Source of the DNA: Nocardia asteroides | GTDB taxonomy: Bacteria > Actinomycetota > Actinomycetes > Mycobacteriales > Mycobacteriaceae | Reading direction: 5' to 3' | Length of the DNA stretch: 64,000 nt | NCBI RefSeq assembly: GCF_900637185.1 | Contig: NZ_LR134352.1 | Location: 1,736,001 to 1,800,000, forward strand | Shown: in pieces, positions 53,914 to 62,869 of the stretch | How positions within the stretch are numbered: position 1 is the stretch's first letter | Layout of the letters: the number at the start of each line of letters is the position of its first letter | Notes under the pieces: generated by a model | The model's database searches: none | The model's input: only the letters and a program-made list of their open reading frames with translations | What the model was told of the DNA's origin: nothing | Made by a program: the position numbers and the translations under genes

Positions 53914-54339
53914 TCAGAACTGACCGGCCACGAACCCGCTGAACAGCACCGCGAACCCGCCGACCTCGCCCGCGATCAGCCCGTACATCGACAGCCGCAG
54001 CGCGCCGGGGATGGTCCCGGCGAACTGATTGTCGGTGTCACGGCGCCACCCGTGCAGCACGTAGCTGGCGATCGCGCCGACGAAGAACGCCAGGATCACC
54101 AGGTCCGCGCCGAGGTTCACGGCCGTGGGCCAGGCACTGAGCTCGGTGAACACCGCGAGCAGCACGCCGGCGAACGAATACAGCAGCGCCGCGCGGTGCG
54201 CGATGTCGACGTAGACGTGCGCCGCGCCCGAGGTGCGGATCCCGTGGTACTTCCACACCCCGAGCAGCAGCGCGCTCAGGAAGATCAGCCCGGTGACGAG
54301 CAGCGTGACGCGGGTGTCGATCCCCAGCGTGAACTCCAT
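53914..54339 (-). CDS. Four-helix integral membrane protein of unknown function
   Basis: 141 residues with four hydrophobic segments (about 11-29, 50-68, 74-95, 117-138) and little else. No catalytic or transport motif is apparent. It follows the ABC-F gene by 3 bases on the same strand and is probably cotranscribed with it. Confidence 0.7.
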   Translation of the reverse strand: MEFTLGIDTRVTLLVTGLIFLSALLLGVWKYHGIRTSGAAHVYVDIAHRAALLYSFAGVLLAVFTELSAWPTAVNLGADLVILAFFVGAIASYVLHGWRRDTDNQFAGTIPGALRLSMYGLIAGEVGGFAVLFSGFVAGQF

Positions 54340-54342
54340 GGT

Positions 54343-55983
54343 CTACTCCTCGGTGAGCGTCCCGCCGGCCATGTGCCAGCGGCGGGTCGCCCGGACAGAA
54401 TCCAGCATCCGGCGATCGTGCGTCACCAGAATCAAGGTGCCGGTGAAGGATTCGACCGCCTGCTCGAGCTGCTCGATGGCGGGCAGGTCGAGATGGTTGG
54501 TCGGCTCGTCGAGGACCAGCAGGTTCACTCCGCGCGCCTGCAGCAGCGCCAGGGCGGCGCGGGTGCGTTCGCCGGGGGACAGCGTGTCGCAGGGCCGGGT
54601 GACGTGCGGTCCGCGCAGCCCGAACTTGGCCAGCAGGGTCCGCACGTCGGCGTCGGGCCAGCCGGGCATCGCCGCGCCGAAGGTGTCCGCCAGCGTCTCC
54701 GGGCCGCGGAACAGCCCGCGCGCCTGGTCGACCTCGCCGATCTCGACGCCGGAACCCAGTGCGGCCGAACCGGAATCGGGGACGATCTTGCCCAGCAGCA
54801 GGCCCAGCAGCGTCGACTTGCCCGACCCGTTGGCGCCGGTGAGCACGATCCGGTCGGCCCAGTCGATCTGCGTGGTGATCGGGCCCAGGGTGAACTCGCC
54901 GCGGCGCACCACCGCGTTCGCCGCCGTCGCCACGACCGCGCCGCTGCGAGGCGCGGGCGCGATCGTCATGCGCAGTTCCCACTCCTTGCGCGGTTCCTCC
55001 ACCACCTCGAGCCGTTCGATCCGGCGCTGGGTCTGGCGCGCCTTGGCCGCCTGTTTCTCGGTGGATTCGGCGCGCGTCTTGCGGCCCATCTTGTCCGAGT
55101 CGTTCTTGCCCTTGCGGCGCGCGTTGCGCACGCCGTGCTCGAGCCAGTTGCGCTGCATCTGCGCCCGCGCCTCCAAACCCGCCTTGGTGTCGGCGAATTC
55201 GTCGTAGGCCTCGCGCGCGTGCCTGCGGGCGATCTCGCGTTCGGCCAGATACGCCTCGTAACCGCCGTCGTAGAGGCCCACCTGCTGCTGTGCCAGATCC
55301 AGCTCCAGCACCTGATTCACGGTGCGCGCCAGGAACTCCCGGTCGTGGCTGATCACCATCAGCGGCACCCGCACCCCGGTGACGAATCGTTCCAGCCGGT
55401 CCAGGCCGTCCAGATCCAGGTCGTTGGTCGGTTCGTCGAGCAGCAGGATGTCGAAGCGCGACAACAACACCGAGGCCAGCCCCGCCCGCGCGGCCTGCCC
55501 GCCGGACAGCCCCGTCATCGGGGTGTCCAGGCCGGAGGGCAGCCCGTCGGTGAGGCCGAGTTCGGCCGCCACCTCCTCGGCTCGCTGATCCAGATCGGCG
55601 CCGCCCAGGGCGAGCCAGTGTTCGAGCGCGGGCGAGTAGTCGTCGTCCCCGCCGTCACCGAGTCGTTCCGCCGCCTCGTCCATCACCCGCTGCGCCTCGG
55701 CGACCCCGGTCCGGCGCGACAGGAACTGCAGGACCGTCTCGCCCGCGATCCGTTCCGGTTCCTGCGCCAGATAGCCGACCGTCGCGTCCGGCGGGCTCAG
55801 CGAGATCGTGCCATCGCCCGGCGCCCGGTCGGCCAGCATCCGCAGCAGCGTCGACTTGCCCGCGCCGTTCACCCCGACCAGGCCGATCACATCACCGGGC
55901 GCGAGGGTGAAGTCGAGGTCCTCGAACAGGGTCCGTTCGGCATGCCCGGCCGACAGGCCGGTGGCTTGCAATGTCGTGCTCAC
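54343..55983 (-). CDS. ABC-F family ATP-binding protein
   Basis: 546 residues with two ABC ATPase domains and no membrane segments. Walker A motifs GVNGAGKS and GANGSGKS; signatures LSGGQAARAGLA and LSPGERTRAALALL; Walker B LLLDEPTNDLD and LVLDEPTNHLD. A charged linker of about 80 residues (NARRKGKNDSDKMGRKTRAE) separates them. ABC-F proteins act on the ribosome, relieving stalls or giving antibiotic resistance. The subtype cannot be assigned with certainty; an EttA-like or antibiotic-resistance role are both possible. Confidence 0.92.
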   Translation of the reverse strand: MSTTLQATGLSAGHAERTLFEDLDFTLAPGDVIGLVGVNGAGKSTLLRMLADRAPGDGTISLSPPDATVGYLAQEPERIAGETVLQFLSRRTGVAEAQRVMDEAAERLGDGGDDDYSPALEHWLALGGADLDQRAEEVAAELGLTDGLPSGLDTPMTGLSGGQAARAGLASVLLSRFDILLLDEPTNDLDLDGLDRLERFVTGVRVPLMVISHDREFLARTVNQVLELDLAQQQVGLYDGGYEAYLAEREIARRHAREAYDEFADTKAGLEARAQMQRNWLEHGVRNARRKGKNDSDKMGRKTRAESTEKQAAKARQTQRRIERLEVVEEPRKEWELRMTIAPAPRSGAVVATAANAVVRRGEFTLGPITTQIDWADRIVLTGANGSGKSTLLGLLLGKIVPDSGSAALGSGVEIGEVDQARGLFRGPETLADTFGAAMPGWPDADVRTLLAKFGLRGPHVTRPCDTLSPGERTRAALALLQARGVNLLVLDEPTNHLDLPAIEQLEQAVESFTGTLILVTHDRRMLDSVRATRRWHMAGGTLTEE

Positions 55984-56129
55984 CGCCTAAGTCTGCCCGC
56001 CTCGGGGTGCAACCCTGAGATCGGGTGCGGCGGAAATCAGGGTGCGGATGGGTCTGCCGACCGATGCGGGCGCCGACCCCCGCTCGGCACAGTGGAGTCA
56101 TCACCACTTCAGCAGGAAGGCAGCACACA

Positions 56130-56321
56130 ATGACCGCCCCCGCCCGCCGCTTCACCCGTTCGACCAGCGACAAATGGATCGCCGGCGTCTGCGGAGGCAT
56201 CGCGGAGTACTTCGGCTGGAACGCCAACATCGTCCGCCTGGTCTTCGTCGTCTCCTGCCTGCTGCCCGGCCCCCAGTTCCTGCTCTACCTCGTGCTGTGG
56301 CTGATCATGCCGAAGAAGTAG
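56130..56321 (+). CDS. PspC-domain membrane protein
   Basis: 63 residues from ATG 56130, almost entirely a PspC domain: RSTSDKWIAGVCGGIAEYFG, then NIVRLVFVVSCLLPGPQFLL and LVLWLIMPKK. PspC domains occur in phage-shock envelope-stress responses, where PspC recruits PspA or PspB. In actinobacteria such minimal proteins are common, with poorly defined roles. The short length is normal for this group. Confidence 0.88.
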   Translation: MTAPARRFTRSTSDKWIAGVCGGIAEYFGWNANIVRLVFVVSCLLPGPQFLLYLVLWLIMPKK

Positions 56322-56414
56322 GCCCGACCGCCCCGTGACCGGCTCGCGGATGACAGGATGGTGGCACCCCCGCCGCGCCGTCATCCGCGAGTTTTCCGTT
56401 TGAGGAGGAGTCCC

Positions 56415-56723
56415 ATGGTCACCTCGGGCGACATCCCCGGCCTCGGCCTACCCGACATCGACGCCCACTCGTCCCTCGGTGGCCTCGGCCCCGTCGAACT
56501 CCATCACCCGTCCCAGGACCTGGACGGCGACGGAGTGGTCGACTCCATCACCGACAGCGACCCGCTGGGCACCAGCATCTGGTCCGACTACGACCACGAC
56601 GGCTTCGCCGACCACGTCACCGTCGTCGAAGCCGACGGCGACTACGCGGCCTGGGAGTACCACCGACATCCCGACGGCACGTCGGAGTGGCGGCGGACCG
56701 ACCAGGGGAACCTGGAGAAGTAG
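56415..56723 (+). CDS. DUF6802-like small acidic protein with Ca2+-loop-like repeats
   Basis: 102 residues from ATG 56415 (GAGGAGGAG upstream). It contains two DxDxDG-like loops, DLDGDGVVDS and DYDHDGFADHV, reminiscent of dockerin or EF-hand calcium loops, followed by VVEADGDYAAWEYHRHPDGT and SEWRRTDQGNL. This combination is typical of the DUF6802 group of Nocardia and Gordonia. No signal peptide is visible, so it could be cytosolic or exported by a non-classical route. Followed by a perfect terminator. Confidence 0.7.
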   Translation: MVTSGDIPGLGLPDIDAHSSLGGLGPVELHHPSQDLDGDGVVDSITDSDPLGTSIWSDYDHDGFADHVTVVEADGDYAAWEYHRHPDGTSEWRRTDQGNLEK

Positions 56724-56727
56724 ATTT

Positions 56728-56753
56728 CCTCGCCGGTGCGGGAACCGGCGAGG
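56728..56753 (+). terminator. Hairpin terminator after the DUF6802-like gene
   Basis: CCTCGCCGGT-GCGGGA-ACCGGCGAGG is a perfect 10-base-pair stem starting 5 bases after the stop and followed by GTGTTCG. It separates this gene from the ESX-substrate-like module that follows. Confidence 0.75.
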
Positions 56754-56816
56754 GTGTTCGCGCGTCGAAGTTGATAAGCGCGATCGTGCGTGTCCAGAAA
56801 TGTGAGAGGCGGGGGA

Positions 56817-57149
56817 ATGAGCGGCAAGGCTTCCGGCGGACTCGTCGTGAACAAGCAGGCGATGGATGCGACCAGTTCCACCCTGGACGACACCGTCACG
56901 ACCACACGCAACGCTGCGAAACAGGTCGACACTCTCGAGTGGGTCGCGGCGGACGCGGGGCGGGCGTATACCGGCAGCGGACAGAAGATCGACGATGCGC
57001 TGGCACGGGCGGTCGGTTGGGTCAAGGTCTGGACGACAGCGTCCGGGGCGCTTGCGGATGCGATCGGCACGGCATCCATCGAGTACACCGAGGTCGACCT
57101 GGCGCACGCCAGCGACCTCAACGGTGTCGCCCCGGCCCCCGCGAAGTGA
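56817..57149 (+). CDS. EspC-like type VII secretion substrate with YxxxD motif
   Basis: 110 residues from ATG 56817 (AGGCGGGGG upstream). Two helices flank a turn at EWVAADAGRAYTGSGQKIDD (41-60). The C-terminal part contains YTEVD at 90-94, matching the YxxxD/E general type VII secretion signal, in ASIEYTEVDLAHASDL. This is the layout of EspC/CFP-10-type substrates that lack a strict WXG. It is followed 9 bases later by a large WxG-containing protein, its likely partner. Confidence rests on the motif and on the neighbour. Confidence 0.72.
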   Translation: MSGKASGGLVVNKQAMDATSSTLDDTVTTTRNAAKQVDTLEWVAADAGRAYTGSGQKIDDALARAVGWVKVWTTASGALADAIGTASIEYTEVDLAHASDLNGVAPAPAK

Positions 57150-57158
57150 GGTGTGACG

Positions 57159-58964
57159 ATGGCCAGACCCATTAACGACATCCTCGACGACGGCGCACCC
57201 GGCCTGCAGTACTTCGAGCAGCTCGGACCCCGATACGTCGATGCGTTCGGCGGAACCTTCGACTTCTACACCTTTGTGCGGCCCTACGACAACGAGCGCG
57301 ATATGAACATCGCCAAGCTCGAGGCCGCTGCGAATGCGCTGCGCCAGTTCTTGACGACTGCCGATACCAAGATCACCGCTCAGCAGTCGGCTGCCCAATC
57401 GATCCAGACGGGCTGGCAGGGCGCCGCGGCCGTGGCCGCCGCGGAACAACTCGGCAAGATCGCGACGATGGCCGCAGAGGACCGCGACGATGTTCGGGCA
57501 TTCGAAGCAGCGCTGTCCGCCGCCGCGGCGCAGATCCCCGGGCTCGTCCAGGGCAAGGCCGACACGGTCCTCAAACTGATGGACGGTTCGGCGCAAAAGT
57601 ACGTCGGGGGCAAACAAAAGGCGGTGCCGACGGTCGGCGGGTTGGACCCAACTGCCATCGACAGGGTGATCAAGGCGGCCAAGACCGGAAGCACGTCGCA
57701 CATACTGAACCCTGATGTGGCCACGATGACCGGGCACCGCAATGCGGCGGGAGAGGCGGACGTGCCGGACTCCACCGTCGGTATCAGTGGCTCAACCACA
57801 GAGGAATACAAGGACGCGGTCGAGGCGATCTGTAAGAAGTGGCTGTCGTTGGTCTTCATGCCCGACTACAACGACAAGGTGCAGGCCTTCACCGATCAGT
57901 GCACCACGACGAAGATCGGCATCGAAAACCTGTTCACCGCCGTCGAGACAGCTGCGGCAGGCATTGTTTCCCGCGGCTATCCCTTGGTGTCCGGCACCGG
58001 CACCGCACCTGCCGAGAACAAGCAGCAGCCCCAGGGCGATCCGTCGACGCTGACCGGGGACCAGTCGAAGACGAACGGCGGCCAGACGACCGCCGCAGGC
58101 ACTCAGACAGGTGACCAGACGACGTCGACCGGGGGTCAGACAACGGCTGCCGGCACCCAGACAGGTGACACGACGACCACCGGTTCGACGGTGAAGACGA
58201 CGACGGATACCAAGGACACAGAAACCGCCACCGACACCGACACCACGACAGACGACACGACAGACGACGATTCGGATACCAGCGATGCGCTGAGCACCCT
58301 GACTTCGACCATCAGTGAGCTCGGCACCACCCTCTCGGAAGCGCTGACCGGAGACTTGGGTACCACCCTCACCTCGGCGATCGAAACGGTGGGTACGTCG
58401 ATCAGCGACGGCATCGAGCAGATGACCGAACAGGCGAGCAGCCTGTTGTCCGGCGAGCAGGAGGCCTCGTTCCAGATCGGGGACACCAAGCTGAGCTTCG
58501 AAGCCGGCGAGAACGGCCTTTCGCTGACCACGACCGATGCGAACGGCGGCACCACCGAATACCGCTTGTCTCTGGACGAGAACGGAAATCCGGTACTCAC
58601 CCAGGATTCGAGCACGACCGACGATTCGACGGCCGACACCGCGGCCGGTGAAGACGAGCAGGGCGTACTCGGTTCGGGCACGCCGCAGTCCGGTACCGGC
58701 GAAGGTGAGGCGGGTGTCGGTGATGGCGGCGTGACCAGCGGTCCCGACGCGACCAGCTCCGATACCCCTGACCTCACCAATGCTCCGGTCACGAGTGAGA
58801 TCGGTTCGGGCGAACCGTCTTCGGGCTCGGTGGCGGGTGGCGTCCCCGTCGGGCCCCGCTCGGCTCGGCAGGAGACCGATGGCGAACATCTTCCCAGCAT
58901 TGATGTGCCGGTGACAGATCCTGGTGGCAGCGGCGCTGTCCTCGCCGAGGCGGGCCCGCTGTGA
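57159..58964 (+). CDS. Large putative type VII substrate with WxG helical domain and Thr/Asp-rich tail
   Basis: 601 residues from ATG 57159 (GTGAGG 8 bases upstream). The N-terminal domain (about 45-270) is helical and carries SIQTGWQGAAAVAAAEQL with WQG at 86-88. Residues about 290-375 are Thr/Gly/Gln/Asp-rich with a near-duplicate GGQTTAAGTQTGD. A central segment (about 375-440) of Leu/Ser/Thr helices and a short beta-rich segment (FQIGDTKLSFEAGENGLSLT) lead to a disordered acidic tail. No enzyme motif seen. It could be an EspB-like secreted structural protein. Confidence 0.65.
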   Translation: MARPINDILDDGAPGLQYFEQLGPRYVDAFGGTFDFYTFVRPYDNERDMNIAKLEAAANALRQFLTTADTKITAQQSAAQSIQTGWQGAAAVAAAEQLGKIATMAAEDRDDVRAFEAALSAAAAQIPGLVQGKADTVLKLMDGSAQKYVGGKQKAVPTVGGLDPTAIDRVIKAAKTGSTSHILNPDVATMTGHRNAAGEADVPDSTVGISGSTTEEYKDAVEAICKKWLSLVFMPDYNDKVQAFTDQCTTTKIGIENLFTAVETAAAGIVSRGYPLVSGTGTAPAENKQQPQGDPSTLTGDQSKTNGGQTTAAGTQTGDQTTSTGGQTTAAGTQTGDTTTTGSTVKTTTDTKDTETATDTDTTTDDTTDDDSDTSDALSTLTSTISELGTTLSEALTGDLGTTLTSAIETVGTSISDGIEQMTEQASSLLSGEQEASFQIGDTKLSFEAGENGLSLTTTDANGGTTEYRLSLDENGNPVLTQDSSTTDDSTADTAAGEDEQGVLGSGTPQSGTGEGEAGVGDGGVTSGPDATSSDTPDLTNAPVTSEIGSGEPSSGSVAGGVPVGPRSARQETDGEHLPSIDVPVTDPGGSGAVLAEAGPL

Positions 58965-59005
58965 GGATTGGCGGATCGCCCTCGACATCGGGAGAATGAG
59001 CGATC

Positions 59006-59428
59006 GTGGACTACGCGGCAGAGATCGAACAGATCGCGGACGAGACGCGCCGCCGCTCGGCCATGCTCATGGACGAGATCGACGACATCAATCGCCGAAC
59101 CTCGTTACGCGCTGACCAGCTCGCCGTCGAAGCCGCCGAGCAACTACGCGCGTTGACCGAATCCGAAACGCCGCGCGTCGAGCCGGATCGACCTGAGCCA
59201 CAACCGGTCCAGGAGGACCTGGCACCGCAGGTTCCGCGGCAGGTCTCGGCACCCCAGCCCTTCGTTCCGGACCCGAATATGACTCCCGAACAGCAGCGGC
59301 AGGCAGAGATTCGCGCTGCCGTGGCGCGGGCCAAAGCTGCCAGGGAGGCCAGGTCCACGGTGGCGCCCTCCGACGGTGACTACGACTCCGAGTCCGAGTA
59401 CTACCGTCGTTCGACCTGGTTGGACTGA
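59006..59428 (+). CDS. Coiled-coil protein of unknown function, ESX-substrate module
   Basis: 140 residues from GTG 59006. The N-terminus (about 1-55) is a strong heptad helix (MDYAAEIEQIADETRRRSAM...RADQLAVEAAEQLRA) followed by a Pro/Gln linker and a second Ala/Arg-rich helix (AEIRAAVARAKAAREARS). No signal peptide. It follows the 601-aa gene by 41 bases and could be a chaperone or an accessory secretion factor, in the manner of the small partner genes in esp operons. That role is inferred from context only. Confidence 0.55.
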   Translation: MDYAAEIEQIADETRRRSAMLMDEIDDINRRTSLRADQLAVEAAEQLRALTESETPRVEPDRPEPQPVQEDLAPQVPRQVSAPQPFVPDPNMTPEQQRQAEIRAAVARAKAAREARSTVAPSDGDYDSESEYYRRSTWLD

Positions 59429-59503
59429 CCCGTCGCGATCGGGCACCCTGAGCGCTGGACAGCGTGGCGGGTGCTCGATCGGGTCGGGTGGACAGGGGGC
59501 AGG

Positions 59504-61138
59504 GTGGGCGAGTACGGGTTCATTGCCGGGTACGAGCTCGAGCGGGTGCTCGGGCGGGGCGGGATGGGCATGGTGTACCTGGCCCGGCATCCGCGACTGC
59601 CGCGTTCGGTGGCGCTGAAGCTGCTGGACGAGAACATGTATGGCGATGAGCAGGCCAGGGCTCGGTTTCAGCGGGAGGCCGAGCTCGCGGCTCGGCTGGA
59701 CCATCCCAATATCGTCGCGGTGTACGACCGTGGTGTGGAGAATCGGCGTCCGTGGATCGCGATGCAATATGTCGACGGCACCGATGCCGGAGCGATCGGG
59801 AGCTTCGATGCCGCTCGTGCGGTGCGGGTGATTTCGGAGGTCGCGCAGGCGCTCGACTACGCGCATGCTCGCGGTGTGCTCCACCGGGATATCAAGCCGG
59901 GGAACATCCTGCTCGGGCGGGCCGAGTACGGCAGCGCCGAGCGCGTGATGCTGGCGGACTTCGGTATCGCCAAGCTGCATTTCGACCAGAATCCGTTGAC
60001 CCAGACCGGGTCCTTCACGGCCACTTTGGCTTTCGCCGCACCGGAACAGCTTTCCGCGATGCCACTGGACGCGCGCTGCGATCAGTATTCGCTGGCTTGT
60101 ACGTTCTACGCGATGGTGACGGGTGCGTCGCCGTTCGAGGCGTCGAACCCGGTCGCGGTGATCCAGTCGCACATGTCGGCACCGCCGCCTTCCGCTGTGC
60201 GTGCGCGCCCGGATCTTCCCGCGGACATCGACGCGGTGCTCGCCACAGCCATGGCCAAGGATCCGGCGGCGAGGTTCGGTTCCTGCGGTGAGTTCGCGGC
60301 GGCGCTGAGGCGGGTGTTCGATCAGGCCGATGCCGGCGGCTCCGCTGGTCAACCGCCGTCCGGCAGCCGAGTCGCGCCGACGATACTCGCGCCACGGCCG
60401 GTGCCGAAGGGGGAACCCGAGCGGGCGGACGTCGACACCGTGCCCGAGCGTGTGGAGACGAAGCCTGAACGGCAGCTGGTTCCAGGTCGGGTCGAGACTC
60501 CGCGGGTGTGGTGGCGTCGTCGAGCCCTCGCTGTACCGGCGGTCACTGTGGCCATGGTGATAGTGGTGGCCGGAGGCGTTGTCCTCGCGAATCGGGATAC
60601 GTCGACACCGTCACCATATTCGGCCACCGTGGCTGCGGCCGAAGCCGCCAACGCGCAGCGCTATAAGGAAATGAGCGACGTGTTTCCCGATCTCGTCGGG
60701 ACGATCGGTGGCACATCCAAGAACGGTTTCGGGGGTGCGAACTGCGCACGCAGCGGGGGATTCTCGGAGGGTGACGTCGAAGTGACGTGTACGTCCGCAG
60801 AGGGGCCGACATTCGTCGTCAAGGATTTCGGTTCCGCGGCGAACGTGCAGAATCAGATCGACAAACGGTTCTCGAACCCTTCGGGAACCACACGGCGGCC
60901 GCACAGTGCCTGCCGGGCCGACCCAGCTGTCTTGCTCATTGTTCCGAGAGTGTCGCCCACCGAGCCGAGGCCCGACGTCTTCACGACTCCGGTTCTCACG
61001 ACATTTCCGGACGACCCCGTTCGCTCGCGATACCGGATCGACGTGGAGGTGAAGGTCGCGCTGGGGGCGACTACGGAGAAATGGACATTCGATGCCGTCA
61101 TGACGCACTGGTGGTCGAGCGCTCCGCTGTGCGGTTGA
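59504..61138 (+). CDS. Receptor-type Ser/Thr protein kinase with Cys-rich extracytoplasmic domain
   Basis: 544 residues from GTG 59504 (AGGGGGCAGG upstream). Kinase domain about 8-265: GRGGMG, Lys39, HRDIKPGNIL with Asp129, DFG in LADFGIAKL, AAPEQ; active-looking. A linker and a membrane helix (about 345-367: AVPAVTVAMVIVVAGGVVLA) lead to a 170-residue external domain containing four Cys (NCARS, VTCTS, SACRA, PLCG), unlike the two array kinases. It is the last plus-strand gene of the ESX-substrate-like module. Confidence 0.9.
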   Translation: MGEYGFIAGYELERVLGRGGMGMVYLARHPRLPRSVALKLLDENMYGDEQARARFQREAELAARLDHPNIVAVYDRGVENRRPWIAMQYVDGTDAGAIGSFDAARAVRVISEVAQALDYAHARGVLHRDIKPGNILLGRAEYGSAERVMLADFGIAKLHFDQNPLTQTGSFTATLAFAAPEQLSAMPLDARCDQYSLACTFYAMVTGASPFEASNPVAVIQSHMSAPPPSAVRARPDLPADIDAVLATAMAKDPAARFGSCGEFAAALRRVFDQADAGGSAGQPPSGSRVAPTILAPRPVPKGEPERADVDTVPERVETKPERQLVPGRVETPRVWWRRRALAVPAVTVAMVIVVAGGVVLANRDTSTPSPYSATVAAAEAANAQRYKEMSDVFPDLVGTIGGTSKNGFGGANCARSGGFSEGDVEVTCTSAEGPTFVVKDFGSAANVQNQIDKRFSNPSGTTRRPHSACRADPAVLLIVPRVSPTEPRPDVFTTPVLTTFPDDPVRSRYRIDVEVKVALGATTEKWTFDAVMTHWWSSAPLCG

Positions 61139-61177
61139 TGCGAACAACTCGCGGTCGGCGGCGGCCGGCCAGGCGAA

Positions 61178-62860
61178 TCACGGCCGCATCATCAGGCGAA
61201 TCACGAGTGCGACGAAGATGACGGCCAGTGACAGGGACATCCACATGAACAGCGCCTGCTCGTTCTGCATGGACATGATCGGCGCGGCGGCGGTGAGGGC
61301 GGCGGCGCCGCCTGCCAGGGTCCATGTCACCGGCGCCTGCTGCGGTCCGGTGCGAGGCCCGGGAGTCTGTGCGATCAACAGGATCAGCGCGAGCAATGCG
61401 AGTGGCGGGATCGTGAGTTGCAGGAGGTAGAGATTCGACCAGAGGCTCCACCATCCGTCACCCGTGGTGATGTAGATCAGCTCGACTGCGCCGGTCAGCG
61501 CGAGGGGCGCCGCGGCGAGGACGGCTGCCGCGCGACCGTCGGGGGGCTTCGGCACGCGCGTGCTGAAGAGGACCGCCAAGGCGTTGCCCATGGTCGCGGC
61601 AGCTGCGATCACCACCACAGCGCTGATCGCGGATCGCGAGAAGGATTCGCGTCCCATCGCCAGGGCCAGCGGGCTCCCGACAGCGCAGATCGTCAGACCG
61701 GCGACGAATATCGTGCGGGAACCGATGAGGTGGCCCCACCTGGACGCCGACAGCAAGGGGACCAGCACGGCCAGCGAGAGGGCTGGTCCCACTATGGTCT
61801 CGGAGTACCAAGCGATCCAGTAGTCCAGTCCATGGGCGTTCAGTGCGAGAGCGAAGAACGCGCACCACAGTGCGAACAGCTGCGGGCCCTGGCCTGTCGA
61901 AGCCGGGCGTTGCGGTGCCTGCGTGGGTACCGCGTGCGGGGGTCTGTTTCGCGGTGGTGTGGCACCGGGGTGGAGATTCGTCCGTGGTGCCCCGGCGGGT
62001 GCTGAACGGCTGATCGGCGCGGCGACGCGGTTGCTCCATGCCTGTGCGGCCGCTTGCGCCAACTCGGTGCAAGAAGCGAATCGTTGATTCGGGTCTTTCG
62101 CCAGGGCGCGTTGGAGGACGCGGTCGAGTTCGGGCGGCAGTCCTGGACGTCGTTCGGAAACGCGGGGTGGGGGCGCGGTCAGGTGCGAGCCGATCACCAC
62201 GGCCGGATTCGTGGCGGCGAACGGGGTCGTACCGGTGAGGAGCGCGAACAGCGTGCAGGCCAGCGAATATTGGTCGCTGCGGTGGTCGAGCATGCGGCCG
62301 GAGAGTTGTTCGGGAGACGCGTAGGCCAGCGTGGCGGTGAAGGTGCCGGTTTGGGTGAGGCCGTTCACGTCGTTGCGGAGCCGGGCGATGCCGAAGTCCG
62401 CCAGCAGCACCCGCTCGGGAAGATGCGGATCAGGGCGGGACACCAGGATATTGGCCGGCTTCACATCGCGATGCAGGACGCCGCGACCGTGCGCGAAGTC
62501 CAGTGCCGCGGCGATCTCGGTGATGATGCGGATCGCTCGTGCGGGCTCGACCATTCCGATGGTTCCGGCGTCGGAGCCGGGCACGTACTGCATGGCGATC
62601 CACAGATTCGGCCCTTCGACACCGCGATCCTGCACGGCCACGATATTCGGGTGATCGAGTTGCGCCACGAGATCGGCTTCGCGTTCGAAACGCAGCCGAA
62701 TTTCATTGTCGCCCAGTAGGTCCGCATTGAGCACCTTGAGCGCTACCTGGCGCGGCAGTCGCGGATGCCGGGCGAGGTACACGGTGCCCATTCCGCCTCG
62801 GCCCAGAATTCGTTCTATCCCATACCCGGCGAAGGTTTCCGAGATCCCCCTGGTGTCCAC
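61178..62860 (-). CDS. Ser/Thr protein kinase fused to a multi-pass membrane domain
   Basis: 560 residues. Kinase domain about 10-270: GRGGMG, Lys42, [10 protein letters not shown] with Asp132, [15 protein letters not shown] Pro-rich linker (about 290-325) is followed by about eight membrane helices to the C-terminus (for instance [55 protein letters not shown]). Most PknB-like kinases have one helix and an external sensor; here the sensor is apparently a polytopic membrane domain. It converges on the kinase at 59504, leaving only 39 bases between stops. Confidence 0.9.
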   Translation of the reverse strand: MDTRGISETFAGYGIERILGRGGMGTVYLARHPRLPRQVALKVLNADLLGDNEIRLRFEREADLVAQLDHPNIVAVQDRGVEGPNLWIAMQYVPGSDAGTIGMVEPARAIRIITEIAAALDFAHGRGVLHRDVKPANILVSRPDPHLPERVLLADFGIARLRNDVNGLTQTGTFTATLAYASPEQLSGRMLDHRSDQYSLACTLFALLTGTTPFAATNPAVVIGSHLTAPPPRVSERRPGLPPELDRVLQRALAKDPNQRFASCTELAQAAAQAWSNRVAAPISRSAPAGAPRTNLHPGATPPRNRPPHAVPTQAPQRPASTGQGPQLFALWCAFFALALNAHGLDYWIAWYSETIVGPALSLAVLVPLLSASRWGHLIGSRTIFVAGLTICAVGSPLALAMGRESFSRSAISAVVVIAAAATMGNALAVLFSTRVPKPPDGRAAAVLAAAPLALTGAVELIYITTGDGWWSLWSNLYLLQLTIPPLALLALILLIAQTPGPRTGPQQAPVTWTLAGGAAALTAAAPIMSMQNEQALFMWMSLSLAVIFVALVIRLMMRP

Positions 62861-62869
62861 GGTTTCGCG

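Noticed and set aside
54052..56133. A 693-codon plus-strand open frame opposite the ABC-F gene
   Set aside because: The minus-strand frame has two complete ABC ATPase domains; the plus frame is Arg/Gln/His/Gly-rich shadow.
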